64,000 bases of DNA. Origin: DASRDR01 sp044867785. Its GTDB lineage: Bacteria > Methylomirabilota > Methylomirabilia > Rokubacteriales > DASRDR01. Made by a program: the position numbers and the translations under genes. Location: NCBI GenBank assembly GCA_044867785.1, contig JBIOVM010000098.1:32180-96179 (forward strand). Direction: 5' to 3'. Shown here one piece after another: positions 8,840 to 17,479 of this stretch. Position 1 is the first letter of the stretch, and each line of letters starts with the position of its first letter. The notes under the pieces were generated by a model. It ran no database searches and was not told the origin of the DNA. It saw only the letters and a program-made list of their open reading frames with translations.

Positions 8840-10723
8840 ATGTGCGGAATCGCCGGGGTCCTCGAGCTGCGACCGGGCCGTGCGGTGTCCCCCCACGTCC
8901 TCGAGGCGATGGGAAAGGTGATCGAGCACCGGGGACCCGATCAGGGCGGGATCTTCCAGGACGGCCCGGTGGGCCTCGCAGCGCGCCGCCTCAAGATCAT
9001 CGACCTGTCCCCGGCCGGCTCTCAGCCCGTTCCCAACGAGGACGGCACGATCCAGCTCGTCTACAACGGCGAGATGTTCAACCACGACGCCCTCCGGCGC
9101 GAGCTCCAGGCCCTCGGGCACCGGTTCCGGGGCCGCTGCGACTCGGAGGTGGTGGTCCACGCGTACGAGGCGTGGGGCCCGCGCTGCGTGGAGCGGTTCC
9201 GCGGGTTCTTCGCGTTCGCGCTCTGGGATGGGGCCCGCGGCGAGCTCCTGCTCGCCCGCGACCGCATCGGGATCAAGCCGTTGTACTACGCGTGGTCGGA
9301 CGAGCGATTGGTGTTCGGCTCGGAGATCAAGGCCATCCTGGAGCACCCCGACGTGCCCCGCGCGATGGACCTCCAGTCGATGTACCACTACCTCGGCTAC
9401 GAGTTCGCGCCGGGCCCGGCGACCATGTTCCAGGGAATCCAGAAGCTGCCGGCCGGCACGTACGCGCGCGTCCGGAACGGCCGGCTCGAAGTCGAGCCGT
9501 ACTGGGAGCTGAGCTTCGAGGACGCGCCCGAGGACGCGCCGACCCTGGCGCGCCGGGTCCGCGAGACCCTCCGCGAGTCGGTGCATGCGTGGATGATGTC
9601 GGACGTCCCCGAGGGCGTTTTCCTCTCCGGCGGGCTCGACTCGACGGCGGTCCTGGCCTTCACGCGCGAGGCGACGGTGGGCCCGCTCCCGACGTTCACC
9701 CTCGGCTACGACGACCCGTCGTTCAGCGAGTGGGAGTACGCGCGCGAGGCCGCCCGCTACTACGGGACCGAGCACCGGGAGATCCGCGTCCCGCCTGTCA
9801 CGCCCGAGGTCATCGAGCAGACGGTGTGGCATCTGGACGAGCCGATGACCGACCTGTCGGCCCTCCCGCTGTTCCTTCTGTGCCGGGAAGCCCGCCGGGA
9901 CGTGACGGTCTGCATGTCGGGGGAGGGGGGCGACGAGGTCTTCATCGGGTACGACCGCTTCATCGCCTCGAAGGCCGATCGGCTCTACCGCCTGCTGCCG
10001 CGCGCCCTCCGCCGCGGGGTGATCGAGCCCCTGGCCACGCGGCTTCCCGACCAGGAGCAGAAGAAGGGCCCGCTGGTGGTTCTGCGCCGCTTCGTGGAGG
10101 GCGCGCGGCTCGATCCCGCCGGGCTCCACATGCGGTGGCAGTACTTCGGGTCGGACGCGCTCGACGCGCGCCTGTTCCGGGAGACGGTGCTCCGATCGGT
10201 CGACCGCGACCGCTTCGCGCCCATCCGGCGCGCCGTCGCGCGGTGCAACTCGTCGCGACAGCTCGACCGGGAGATCTTCGTCGACACCCGGTTCACGATG
10301 CCCGACTCGGTGCTGATGAAAGTCGACAAGATGTCGATGGCGCACGCGCTCGAGATCCGAGTGCCGCTTCTCGACCACCATCTCATCGAGCTGGCGGCGT
10401 CGATCCCGCCGCGCCTCAAGTTCCCGGGGTTCCGGCGGCGGGCGATCTACCGGCGGGCGCTCGAGGGCGTGCTGCCGCCGAAGATCCTGCAGCGGGGCAA
10501 GCAGGGATACAGCCTGCCGCTCAAGCAGTGGCTGCGGCACGAGCTGCGCGACTACATGGTCCAGCTGTTCCGGGGCTCCGAGGTGGTCCGCGCGTACCTC
10601 GACCCGGCCGGGGTCGAGGCGCTGGTCGCCGAGCACATGAGCCGCCGCGCCAACCACAATCACACGCTCTGGGCGCTCATCAACCTGACCCTGTGGCACC
10701 GTCGGTTCATTGAGGGAGCCTGA
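8840..10723 (+). CDS. asnB: Glutamine-hydrolysing asparagine synthase-like amidotransferase
   Basis: 627 residues, full family length. The N-terminal class II glutaminase domain begins MCGIAG, so Cys2 becomes the nucleophile after Met removal, and carries YNGEMFNH. The C-terminal ATP-pyrophosphatase domain has SGGLDSTA near residue 265 and GEGGDEVFIGY. In exopolysaccharide and O-antigen clusters these proteins often amidate uronic acids or peptides rather than make asparagine; the location argues for that, but sequence alone does not decide. The stop overlaps the TTG start of the next gene. Confidence 0.88.
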   Translation: MCGIAGVLELRPGRAVSPHVLEAMGKVIEHRGPDQGGIFQDGPVGLAARRLKIIDLSPAGSQPVPNEDGTIQLVYNGEMFNHDALRRELQALGHRFRGRCDSEVVVHAYEAWGPRCVERFRGFFAFALWDGARGELLLARDRIGIKPLYYAWSDERLVFGSEIKAILEHPDVPRAMDLQSMYHYLGYEFAPGPATMFQGIQKLPAGTYARVRNGRLEVEPYWELSFEDAPEDAPTLARRVRETLRESVHAWMMSDVPEGVFLSGGLDSTAVLAFTREATVGPLPTFTLGYDDPSFSEWEYAREAARYYGTEHREIRVPPVTPEVIEQTVWHLDEPMTDLSALPLFLLCREARRDVTVCMSGEGGDEVFIGYDRFIASKADRLYRLLPRALRRGVIEPLATRLPDQEQKKGPLVVLRRFVEGARLDPAGLHMRWQYFGSDALDARLFRETVLRSVDRDRFAPIRRAVARCNSSRQLDREIFVDTRFTMPDSVLMKVDKMSMAHALEIRVPLLDHHLIELAASIPPRLKFPGFRRRAIYRRALEGVLPPKILQRGKQGYSLPLKQWLRHELRDYMVQLFRGSEVVRAYLDPAGVEALVAEHMSRRANHNHTLWALINLTLWHRRFIEGA

Positions 10724-11702
10724 GCGCCCCCGCCGGGAGGCCAGCCGCCGCGGGTTCCGCCTCCGTTTCGCGGTCAGCCTCGCCCTTCTTCTCCTGCTCG
10801 CGCTGTTCGTGGACTGGGATCGCCTCGGCGCCCGCCTGGCCGCCGCCAATCCTCTCCTCATGCTGGCCGTCGTGGCCCTCGCCACCGCGGATCGGCTCCT
10901 CATGGCGTGGAAGTGGTGGCTCCTCGTGCGAGGCCGGGACGTGACGCTCGGGCTCTGGGCGGCGATCCGCGCGTACTACCTGGCGTCGTTCGTCGGCTAC
11001 TTCCTCCCCATGACCGTGGGGGCCGACGCCATCCGGGTGGGCGCGCTCGCCCGCGCCGGCCGCACCGCCGTTTTGGTGGCGTCCGTGGTGCTCGAGCGGG
11101 TGATCGGGGCGCTCGCCCAGGCCGTGCTGGCGGGCCTCTCGGTGGCGACGCTGGTGAGCCTGGGGCTGGGGGCGGAGATGGGGCCGGGTGAGCGCTGGGT
11201 GCTGGCGGCGCCCGTCGCGCTGGCGTTTCTCGCGTTCCCGTTCACCTTCCCGGCCGCCCGGTGGCTCGCCATCCGGCTCGGCTCGCGGGGCGGGTGGCGC
11301 GGGGCCCTCCGGGCGATGGCCGAGCAATACGCCGGGTACGGCGCCTCGACGCGCCTGCTCTGTCTCTTCTTCGCCTTGACGCTGGTCGAGGGCGCGGTGC
11401 CGGTCGTGATCCACTACACGTCGGGCCGGGCCCTCGGCCTCGATCCGGGCTGGACCTTCTACATCGCCACGGTGCCGCTGGTCTACCTGGTGGCGCGGCT
11501 GCCCGTGAGCATCGGCGGGCTCGGCTTCCTCGAGCTCTCCTTCGTCTCGCTGGCGGGCATGCTCGGCGTGGGCTGGACAGACGCCTTCGCGATCGCCGGT
11601 TTGGCGACGGCACTGTACCTGACCGCGCTGATTCCCGGCGCCCTGATCTACCTGATCCCGGCGCCCGCCGTCCGGCCGGCCCCGCGCGAGCGGCTGCCGT
11701 GA
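10710..11702 (+). CDS. Flippase-like membrane protein (LPG synthase TM family), second copy
   Basis: 330 residues, about eight TM segments. Conserved patches include YLASFVGYFLPMTVGADAIR and the late RLPVSIGGLGFLELSF loop. The TTG at 10710 overlaps the asnB stop by 14 bases; no better start lies before the first helix. The last codons overlap the GTG of the acyltransferase. The role is presumed to be in movement or processing of lipid-linked sugars. Confidence 0.85.
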   Translation: MREPERPRREASRRGFRLRFAVSLALLLLLALFVDWDRLGARLAAANPLLMLAVVALATADRLLMAWKWWLLVRGRDVTLGLWAAIRAYYLASFVGYFLPMTVGADAIRVGALARAGRTAVLVASVVLERVIGALAQAVLAGLSVATLVSLGLGAEMGPGERWVLAAPVALAFLAFPFTFPAARWLAIRLGSRGGWRGALRAMAEQYAGYGASTRLLCLFFALTLVEGAVPVVIHYTSGRALGLDPGWTFYIATVPLVYLVARLPVSIGGLGFLELSFVSLAGMLGVGWTDAFAIAGLATALYLTALIPGALIYLIPAPAVRPAPRERLP

Positions 11703-12529
11703 GCGCGCCACCGCCTCCGCCGGCGGCCGACGGGCGGCTACCGCTGACCGCTCCCGATCGAGGGGAGACCGATCCTCACCGTGCGATCAGCGACCGGCTC
11801 ACCGACGTTCCGGGCGCGCTCTTCGACGCGCGGCGATCGAAGGTCGAGCGGTACGCCGATCTCGTGGTCGGCGAGCGCGGGTGGTGGCCGCTCGTCCGCC
11901 ACGAGCTCGTGATGCTCGTGGCGTCCTGGGTGCCGGGCGCGCTCGGCCTGGCGCTGCGCGGGTGGCTGTACCCCTGGCTCCTGGGCGTCTGCGGCCGGAA
12001 CGTCTCGTTCGGCACGAACGTCGTGCTGCGGCATCCGCGGAAGATCCGGATCGCCGACGACGTCGCCATCGACGACGGCTGCGTGCTCGACGCCAAGGGC
12101 ACGAGCAACGATGGGATCCGGATCGGCTCCCGGGTGTTCCTGGGGCGGAACACGTTCCTCGCGTGCAAGGACGGCGACATCGTTCTCGAGGACGGCGTCA
12201 ACGTCTCCTACAACTGCACCATCTTCTCGGCGTCGTCCGTCCGGATCGGCGCGGAGACGCTGCTGGCCGCCTACGTTTACGTGGTCGGGGGCGGCCACGA
12301 CTTCGACCGCGTCGACCTGCCCGTCGTGCAGCAGGCGCGCCCGTCCCGCGGGATCACCGTGGGTCCCGGAGGCTGGCTGGGAGCCGGGGCGGTCGTGCTG
12401 GACGGGGTGACCGTCGGGGCGAGCGCCATCGTGGGCGCGCATGCCGTGGTGGCGCAGGATGTTCCCGCCTTCGCGATCGCCGCGGGCGCGCCGGCTCGCG
12501 TGGTCCGGGACCGGCGACAGCCGGCATGA
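11699..12529 (+). CDS. Hexapeptide-repeat (LbH) acyltransferase
   Basis: 276 residues. After an N-terminal Pro-rich segment and two short hydrophobic stretches (about 65-95), residues 100-270 carry left-handed beta-helix hexapeptides: NVSFGTNVVL, RIADDVAIDD, GVTVGASAIVGAHAVV. VGGGHDFD supplies the catalytic-type His and IAAGAPARVV closes the fold as in maltose O-acetyltransferase and serine O-acetyltransferase relatives. It would O- or N-acylate a sugar. GTG start at 11699 overlaps the previous stop; its TGA overlaps the next ATG. Confidence 0.85.
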   Translation: MSAPPPPPAADGRLPLTAPDRGETDPHRAISDRLTDVPGALFDARRSKVERYADLVVGERGWWPLVRHELVMLVASWVPGALGLALRGWLYPWLLGVCGRNVSFGTNVVLRHPRKIRIADDVAIDDGCVLDAKGTSNDGIRIGSRVFLGRNTFLACKDGDIVLEDGVNVSYNCTIFSASSVRIGAETLLAAYVYVVGGGHDFDRVDLPVVQQARPSRGITVGPGGWLGAGAVVLDGVTVGASAIVGAHAVVAQDVPAFAIAAGAPARVVRDRRQPA

Positions 12530-13608
12530 GCGTGTCGGCGACGGGCGCCGCGCCCGCCGCCCGGCCCGGCTCCTCCGGGCGCCCGGCCGCCGCGCGTTGC
12601 CTGCTGGTGCGCTGGCTGCTCCCTTTCCTGGTCTCCGGCGCGATCCTCGTGTACCTCTTCGCGGCTCAGGGGGTCGATCCCTGGGCGCTTGTTCCTCTCG
12701 TGCAGGCCATCTCGTTGCCGGGGTTGGCCGCGTACGTGGCGGTGTCGGCGGCCGGGCTGGTGTTGCGCGCGCTTCGCTATCGACTCCTCCTCGGCGGATC
12801 CGTCCCGCTCGGGTCCCTCGTGCTCGTGACCGCCGTTCGCAACATGGCGGTCGACCTCGTCCCGGCGCGGGCGGGGGCGGCGGCGAGCTATCTCTATCTC
12901 GTCACGGCTCGACTGGGGCTCCCGCTCGAAGCCGGTGTGGCGTCCTTCGCGCTCTCGTTCATCCTCGACACCCTGGCCGTGGCGCCGCTGCTCGTCCTGG
13001 CCCTGCTCGTGGTCGGCGACGCACCGGGACCCTTGTCCGTGCTGCTCGTCGGGAGCCTCCTGATCCTGGTCGGATCGATCGCGGCCCTCTGGGTTCTGGC
13101 CCCGCTGCTCCGGCTGGGCGCGTCCGTCGCACGGCGGCTCCCCGGGCCGGCCGTCCGCCTGGCCTCGGTGCTCGGCGCGGCAGCGGCCGAGGTCGAGTCG
13201 CGCGAGCGGACGCGCGTCCTCGTGCCGGCGCTGGGGCTCTCGCTGCTCCTGCGGCTCGCGAAGTACGGCGCCTACTACTGCCTCCTGCAGGCGCTCCTGG
13301 TCTCGCAGGGCGCGTCGTGGGGAAGCTTGAACTTCCTGCACGTGTTCCTCTCGGTGGCCGGGGCGGAGGTGGCTGCCTCCCTGCCGCTGCCGACCCTCAT
13401 GAGCCTGGGGCCGTACGAAGCGGCCGGTGCCGCCGGCTTCGCCTTCTGGCTCGGCCTGCCCGGAGAGCTGGCGACCCTCGCCGCGACGGCGTTCCATGGC
13501 CTGTCGCAAGTGCACGACTACGCCTTGGGACTCGTCGCGTGGATGTGGATCATGACCCGGCGGCCGGCGCCTCCGGGGGAGCGCGTCCCGAAGAACGACG
13601 CGGGGTGA
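12526..13608 (+). CDS. Flippase-like membrane protein (LPG synthase TM family), third copy
   Basis: 360 residues with about eight TM helices after a Pro/Ala-rich N-terminus. VRNMAVDLVPARAGAAASYLY corresponds to the conserved N-terminal family block; the C-terminal block is less glycine-rich than in the two paralogues (SLGPYEAAGA). The ATG overlaps the acyltransferase TGA. It ends the 7850-13608 unit; a 7-bp stem-loop follows 44 bases later. Confidence 0.8.
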   Translation: MSVSATGAAPAARPGSSGRPAAARCLLVRWLLPFLVSGAILVYLFAAQGVDPWALVPLVQAISLPGLAAYVAVSAAGLVLRALRYRLLLGGSVPLGSLVLVTAVRNMAVDLVPARAGAAASYLYLVTARLGLPLEAGVASFALSFILDTLAVAPLLVLALLVVGDAPGPLSVLLVGSLLILVGSIAALWVLAPLLRLGASVARRLPGPAVRLASVLGAAAAEVESRERTRVLVPALGLSLLLRLAKYGAYYCLLQALLVSQGASWGSLNFLHVFLSVAGAEVAASLPLPTLMSLGPYEAAGAAGFAFWLGLPGELATLAATAFHGLSQVHDYALGLVAWMWIMTRRPAPPGERVPKNDAG

Positions 13609-13651
13609 CCGGTCCGTCCGATGCGAGCGATGGGCTTGCACGCTGCGGCGT

Positions 13652-13676
13652 CGGGACCCCGGCGACGTCGGTCCCG
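13652..13676 (+). terminator. Stem-loop between two plus-strand units
   Basis: Perfect 7-bp arms CGGGACC / GGTCCCG around an 11-base loop, located after the third flippase-like gene and 14 bases before a candidate promoter. There is no T run, so intrinsic termination is uncertain. It may be only a chance GC-rich hairpin. Confidence 0.3.
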
Positions 13677-13689
13677 GACCGTCGTTAGC

Positions 13690-13698
13690 TGCTAGACT
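13690..13698 (+). promoter_or_regulatory. Extended -10 element TGCTAGACT
   Basis: TGC-TAGACT, same architecture as the other sites, 156 bases before the GTG at 13855. It would give a 5' leader of about 150 bases for the UbiA-like gene, unusually long for this window. Confidence 0.45.
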
Positions 13699-13854
13699 TG
13701 GACAGGCCGAGACGCTGTCACCGGACTCGACAAGGGCTGGGTCCCTGTCGGCCGGATCCGGGGCCGGATGACGAGCCGCGGGAAGCCGGCGCTCCGACGT
13801 CCGGGGCGCGCCGCGGACGCGTGACGTCGCGACTGCGCGCCAGGGGAGCCCACC

Positions 13855-14778
13855 GTGGATCGATGCTCCGAGGTCCGCCCGGCGGCGCGGCCGCCTCCCA
13901 TGGCGTGGCGCGACTATCTGCGACCGCTTCGCTTCGACCACTGGATCAAGAACCTCGTCGTCCCGGTCGGGAGCCTCCTCGGTCTGACCGCCACGCGGTT
14001 CCGCGGCGGCTGGGGCGCCGTGGACACGATTCTGCTCACCTTCGTCGTCTCCGGTCTCGTGTCGTCGATCAACTACGCGGTGAACGAAGTCCTCGACGCG
14101 CCGTTCGACGCACGGCATCCGACGAAGCGGGAGCGTCCGATCCCGTCGGGCCGCGTTCGCGTGCGTCCATTGCTCGTCCTGACGGCGGCGGTGGCGCTGC
14201 TCGCGCTCGGCCTCGGGTGGTGGCTCCTGCCGCCCGCCGTCCTCGGAGGCTGCGGCGCCCTCTTCCTGGCGGGCCTGGCCTACAACATCGCCCCGATCCG
14301 GCTGAAGGACCGGCCGTACCTCGACGTGGTCGCCGAGTCCCTGACGAACCCGATCCGGATCGCGATCGGCTGGTACGCCGTGTCCACCACGCCGCCGCCC
14401 CCACATCTCCTGCTGACCGTGTGGACGTTCGGCGCGTTCCTCATGACGGGCAAGCGCCTCGGGGAGCTCCGGCTCCTCGGCGACCGCGCCGCGCACTATC
14501 GTCCCACCTTCGGCGCATACTCCGTGGCCGGGCTGCTGGTCGTCCAGCTCGGCTACGCCCTGGCCGGGCTGGGGACGCTGGCCTGGCTGATCGCCGCCGA
14601 GCGGCCGCAGGTGCTGCCCGGGCTTCCCCTGGTGGCCGGGCTCCTGGCCTGGGCGTTCAAGATGACCTTCGAGCCGGCCAGCCCGCTCATCGATCCGGAG
14701 CACCTCTACCGCCGTCCGGTCTTCCTGCTGGTGTCCATCGGTGTCTTCGCCGTTCTCCTGACGCTGGCCCTCGTCTAG
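13855..14778 (+). CDS. UbiA-family prenyltransferase (DPPR synthase-like)
   Basis: 307 residues, eight or nine TM helices. The first Asp-rich motif reads NEVLDAPFDARHPTKRERPI, close to the NDxxDxxxDxxHPTKRxRPI block of decaprenyl-phosphate phosphoribose synthases but with Glu in place of the first Asp. The second loop is LDVVAESLTNPIRIAIGWYA. The product would be a prenyl-phospho-sugar in the inner membrane, consistent with a lipid-linked donor for GT-C enzymes nearby. The GTG start has AGGGGAG 6 bases upstream; an ATG at 13900 is the alternative. Confidence 0.82.
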   Translation: MDRCSEVRPAARPPPMAWRDYLRPLRFDHWIKNLVVPVGSLLGLTATRFRGGWGAVDTILLTFVVSGLVSSINYAVNEVLDAPFDARHPTKRERPIPSGRVRVRPLLVLTAAVALLALGLGWWLLPPAVLGGCGALFLAGLAYNIAPIRLKDRPYLDVVAESLTNPIRIAIGWYAVSTTPPPPHLLLTVWTFGAFLMTGKRLGELRLLGDRAAHYRPTFGAYSVAGLLVVQLGYALAGLGTLAWLIAAERPQVLPGLPLVAGLLAWAFKMTFEPASPLIDPEHLYRRPVFLLVSIGVFAVLLTLALV

Positions 14779-14786
14779 GCGATGTC

Positions 14787-17459
14787 GTGAGGCTGCGCGC
14801 CCATCTCGGCGTCTTCCTGGTGTGTCTGGGTCTCATCGCCCTGTGGACATGGCCGCTCGCCCGGGATCCGGCCCACCTGGTCCCCGACAACACGGATCCC
14901 CGCCTCTTCAGCTGGGTGATGCTCTCGGTGTTCTGGAATCTCCTGACGCGACCGCACCTGCTGCTGCACGGGAGTGCCTTCTATCCTCACGGCGCGAGCC
15001 TGACGTTCGCCGAGCCGCTGGTGACGCCCGCTCTCCTGGCCGGCCCCCTGTACGCGCTGACCGGCAATCCCTACCTCGCCTACAACCTGACCCTGCTCGT
15101 GTTCTGGGCGGTCTCCGGATGGGCGGCCTACGCCGTCACCTACGGGATCACGCGCTGCCACCCCGCGGCGGCCGCCGCGATGCTCGTCTTTACGCTGGCG
15201 GCACCCCGGATCCAATACGCCGTCGAGTTCCAGATGGAGATGATGTTCGGGCTGCCGCTCGCCGTGTACGCCCTGGTCCGCTACCTCGAGACCCAGCGGG
15301 TCCGCCCTTTGCTGGCGTTTCTCGTCGCCTTCTGGCTCCAGGCCATCGCCGTGTGGTACTTCGCCGTCATCCTGGGCTCTGGTCTCGTCGTCCTCGCGCT
15401 CTCGTACACGCTCCGGCACTGGTCGGGCTGGCGGCCGCGGGCCGTGCTGGTGGCGGGAGCCGGCGGCGTGGCGCTGGCCGCCGCGCTCGGTCCGATCGCG
15501 TGGCCGTTCTTCATGACACGTCGCGAGCTTCGCCTCGAGCGATCCCTCGACGATGCCCTGGGCCGGTCGGCCGATGTCCTGAGCTACGTCTCGACGGAGG
15601 GCAACTGGCTCGGCCAGCTGGTGCATGTGAGCTACGGGCACGAGACGACGCTCTTGCCGGGTCTCGTCGCCGTGGGGCTCGCGCTCCTGTCGATCGCCTG
15701 GCTCCGGGCCGACCGGGCAACGCCGCCGGCGACCGGATGGCCGGAGCGGCTCGTCACGCTGGCGATGGTCGCCAGCGCCCTTGCGGGCGTGCTGACGATC
15801 GCGGGAAGCGGCTGGATCGCTCGAGACAAGGCCTGGACCCGGGTGCCCTTTCTCACCGTCAGCGGCGTGGCGCTCCTTCTGAGTCTGCTCCTGCGTGACG
15901 CGCTCGCCGGCTGGCGTCGCTGGCGAGCTGGACGGACGGATCGGCGGCTTACCGCGGGGGAGTGGGTCTCCACGCTCGGCACCGTCGGTCTGTTCGCGTG
16001 GCTGCTGTCCTTCGGGCCGGTCGTCAAGATGGCCGGAAGCCCGCTCGGCGCGGGCCTCTATGCCTGGCTCCATCCCTACGCGCTGCCGCTGCGAGCCATC
16101 CGCGGGACGACGCGCTTCGGCCTCTTGGTGCTGCTCGTCGTGGCCCTCCTGGCCGGCCTCGGCGCGGCCTGGCTCTGGGGACGGCTCTCGGGAAGGGCCC
16201 GCCCCTACGCGATGGCGGCGGTCCTCCTGGTGCTGGCGCTCGATTACGCTCACGTCCGGCAACCCTACGACCGGATCGCCAGCTGGACACGGCCCGTCGA
16301 CGCGGCCCTCCGCGCGGACCCGGCGGACGTCGCCGTGCTCGAGTGGCCGCTGAACCGCAGTGCCACCGACGTGGACGCCATGCTCCGCTCCATCGGGCAT
16401 GGCAAGCGCGTCGTCAACGGCTTCGCCGGGTTCGCTCTCGATTTCGAGCGCGAGCTGTCGGGGCTCCTGTCGAGCTCCATGCCGCCGTTCGCGACCCCGG
16501 AGGCCCGCACCGCCCTCGCGGGGATCTATCCCTTGCGCTATCTGGTCTTGCGGGACCGCGCTCAGCGTCCGCCCGGCTGGCCGGCGGGCGAGGCCCTGGC
16601 CCAGGTGTCCGGCGGCTTCCTGCACTTCCGTGGCGCTCACGGGCCCGACGATCTCTACGAGATCGTGTCGCTGCCGGAGCGGGGCCACGTGCTGGAGCGT
16701 CGCGTGTCGTACGACCTGCTCCGGTCGCGGCCGGTCCTGCGCGTGAGCGTCCGGCCGCAGCGGACCGATGCCGGAATCGAGCAGTGGGTGGACATCGCGC
16801 TGAACGCCGTCCCGCTGACCCGCGTGCCCCTCGATCAGGCCCGGGCGGCGACCGCGACCGTGACCCGGCCTTTCCACCGGACGCTCCCGAACGTGTTCGA
16901 GCTCAGGCACGACTACCGCCGGACGGCCGCGGCGCGGGGCCCGAAACACTGGATCGGGACCTCCGGAGTGGCGAGCCCCGTGGACGCTGTCGTTCGGAGC
17001 GGAGGCCAGCCGCACGGTGACGTGGCGTCGATCCGGATCGGGGTCCGCGAGCTCGCCCCGAACCGGCGCGGCTACAATCTGGTGGCCGTCGGTCCCGCGG
17101 GCGAGGTCCGGAGCCGTGCCGCGTTCGACACGCTGGGGAACCGGGCGAACAGCGGACGACTCGTCGCGTGGGTGCACGACCTTCCGGCCGGCACGATCGT
17201 CTTCGGAGCCGTCAAGGACGAGGCCTCGGGACAGTTGTCGCCACAGGCGGTTGGAGCGCTGTCGACGCTCGGTGTCCGCGGTGACCTGCGCGGCCGGTAC
17301 CGGGAGTCCCACGCCTTCATCGGTGTCAAGGGCGCTCCGCCCGGGTCGGCCATCGAGGCCTTGGGTCCGCACGCGGTCGAGGTGCAGGTGGGGATCCCCG
17401 ATGCCGGGCTCGGGCTCGAGCTGGTCGAGTTTTCGCTGGAGGCGCCGCCGGGCCGCTGA
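14787..17459 (+). CDS. Large GT-C-like membrane protein with C-terminal ILEI/FAM3-like domain
   Basis: 890 residues. About 1-460 is polytopic (10-12 helices), with an N-terminal acidic loop (VPDNTDPRLFSW) and family-like LTGNPYLAYNL as in large GT-C-type hypothetical proteins. Residues about 460-740 are soluble and unassigned. Residues about 745-860 match the ILEI (interleukin-like EMT inducer, FAM3) domain: RRGYNLVAV, FDTLGN, LPAGTIVFGAVKDEASGQL, YRESHAFIGVKG, all in family order. In POMGNT1 the related stem domain binds sugar, so a periplasmic glycan-binding role is plausible. GTG start, 8 bases after the UbiA-like stop. It converges with the next gene. Confidence 0.78.
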   Translation: MRLRAHLGVFLVCLGLIALWTWPLARDPAHLVPDNTDPRLFSWVMLSVFWNLLTRPHLLLHGSAFYPHGASLTFAEPLVTPALLAGPLYALTGNPYLAYNLTLLVFWAVSGWAAYAVTYGITRCHPAAAAAMLVFTLAAPRIQYAVEFQMEMMFGLPLAVYALVRYLETQRVRPLLAFLVAFWLQAIAVWYFAVILGSGLVVLALSYTLRHWSGWRPRAVLVAGAGGVALAAALGPIAWPFFMTRRELRLERSLDDALGRSADVLSYVSTEGNWLGQLVHVSYGHETTLLPGLVAVGLALLSIAWLRADRATPPATGWPERLVTLAMVASALAGVLTIAGSGWIARDKAWTRVPFLTVSGVALLLSLLLRDALAGWRRWRAGRTDRRLTAGEWVSTLGTVGLFAWLLSFGPVVKMAGSPLGAGLYAWLHPYALPLRAIRGTTRFGLLVLLVVALLAGLGAAWLWGRLSGRARPYAMAAVLLVLALDYAHVRQPYDRIASWTRPVDAALRADPADVAVLEWPLNRSATDVDAMLRSIGHGKRVVNGFAGFALDFERELSGLLSSSMPPFATPEARTALAGIYPLRYLVLRDRAQRPPGWPAGEALAQVSGGFLHFRGAHGPDDLYEIVSLPERGHVLERRVSYDLLRSRPVLRVSVRPQRTDAGIEQWVDIALNAVPLTRVPLDQARAATATVTRPFHRTLPNVFELRHDYRRTAAARGPKHWIGTSGVASPVDAVVRSGGQPHGDVASIRIGVRELAPNRRGYNLVAVGPAGEVRSRAAFDTLGNRANSGRLVAWVHDLPAGTIVFGAVKDEASGQLSPQAVGALSTLGVRGDLRGRYRESHAFIGVKGAPPGSAIEALGPHAVEVQVGIPDAGLGLELVEFSLEAPPGR

Positions 17460-17479
17460 CCGCGGCCGGCTCGTCCGGG

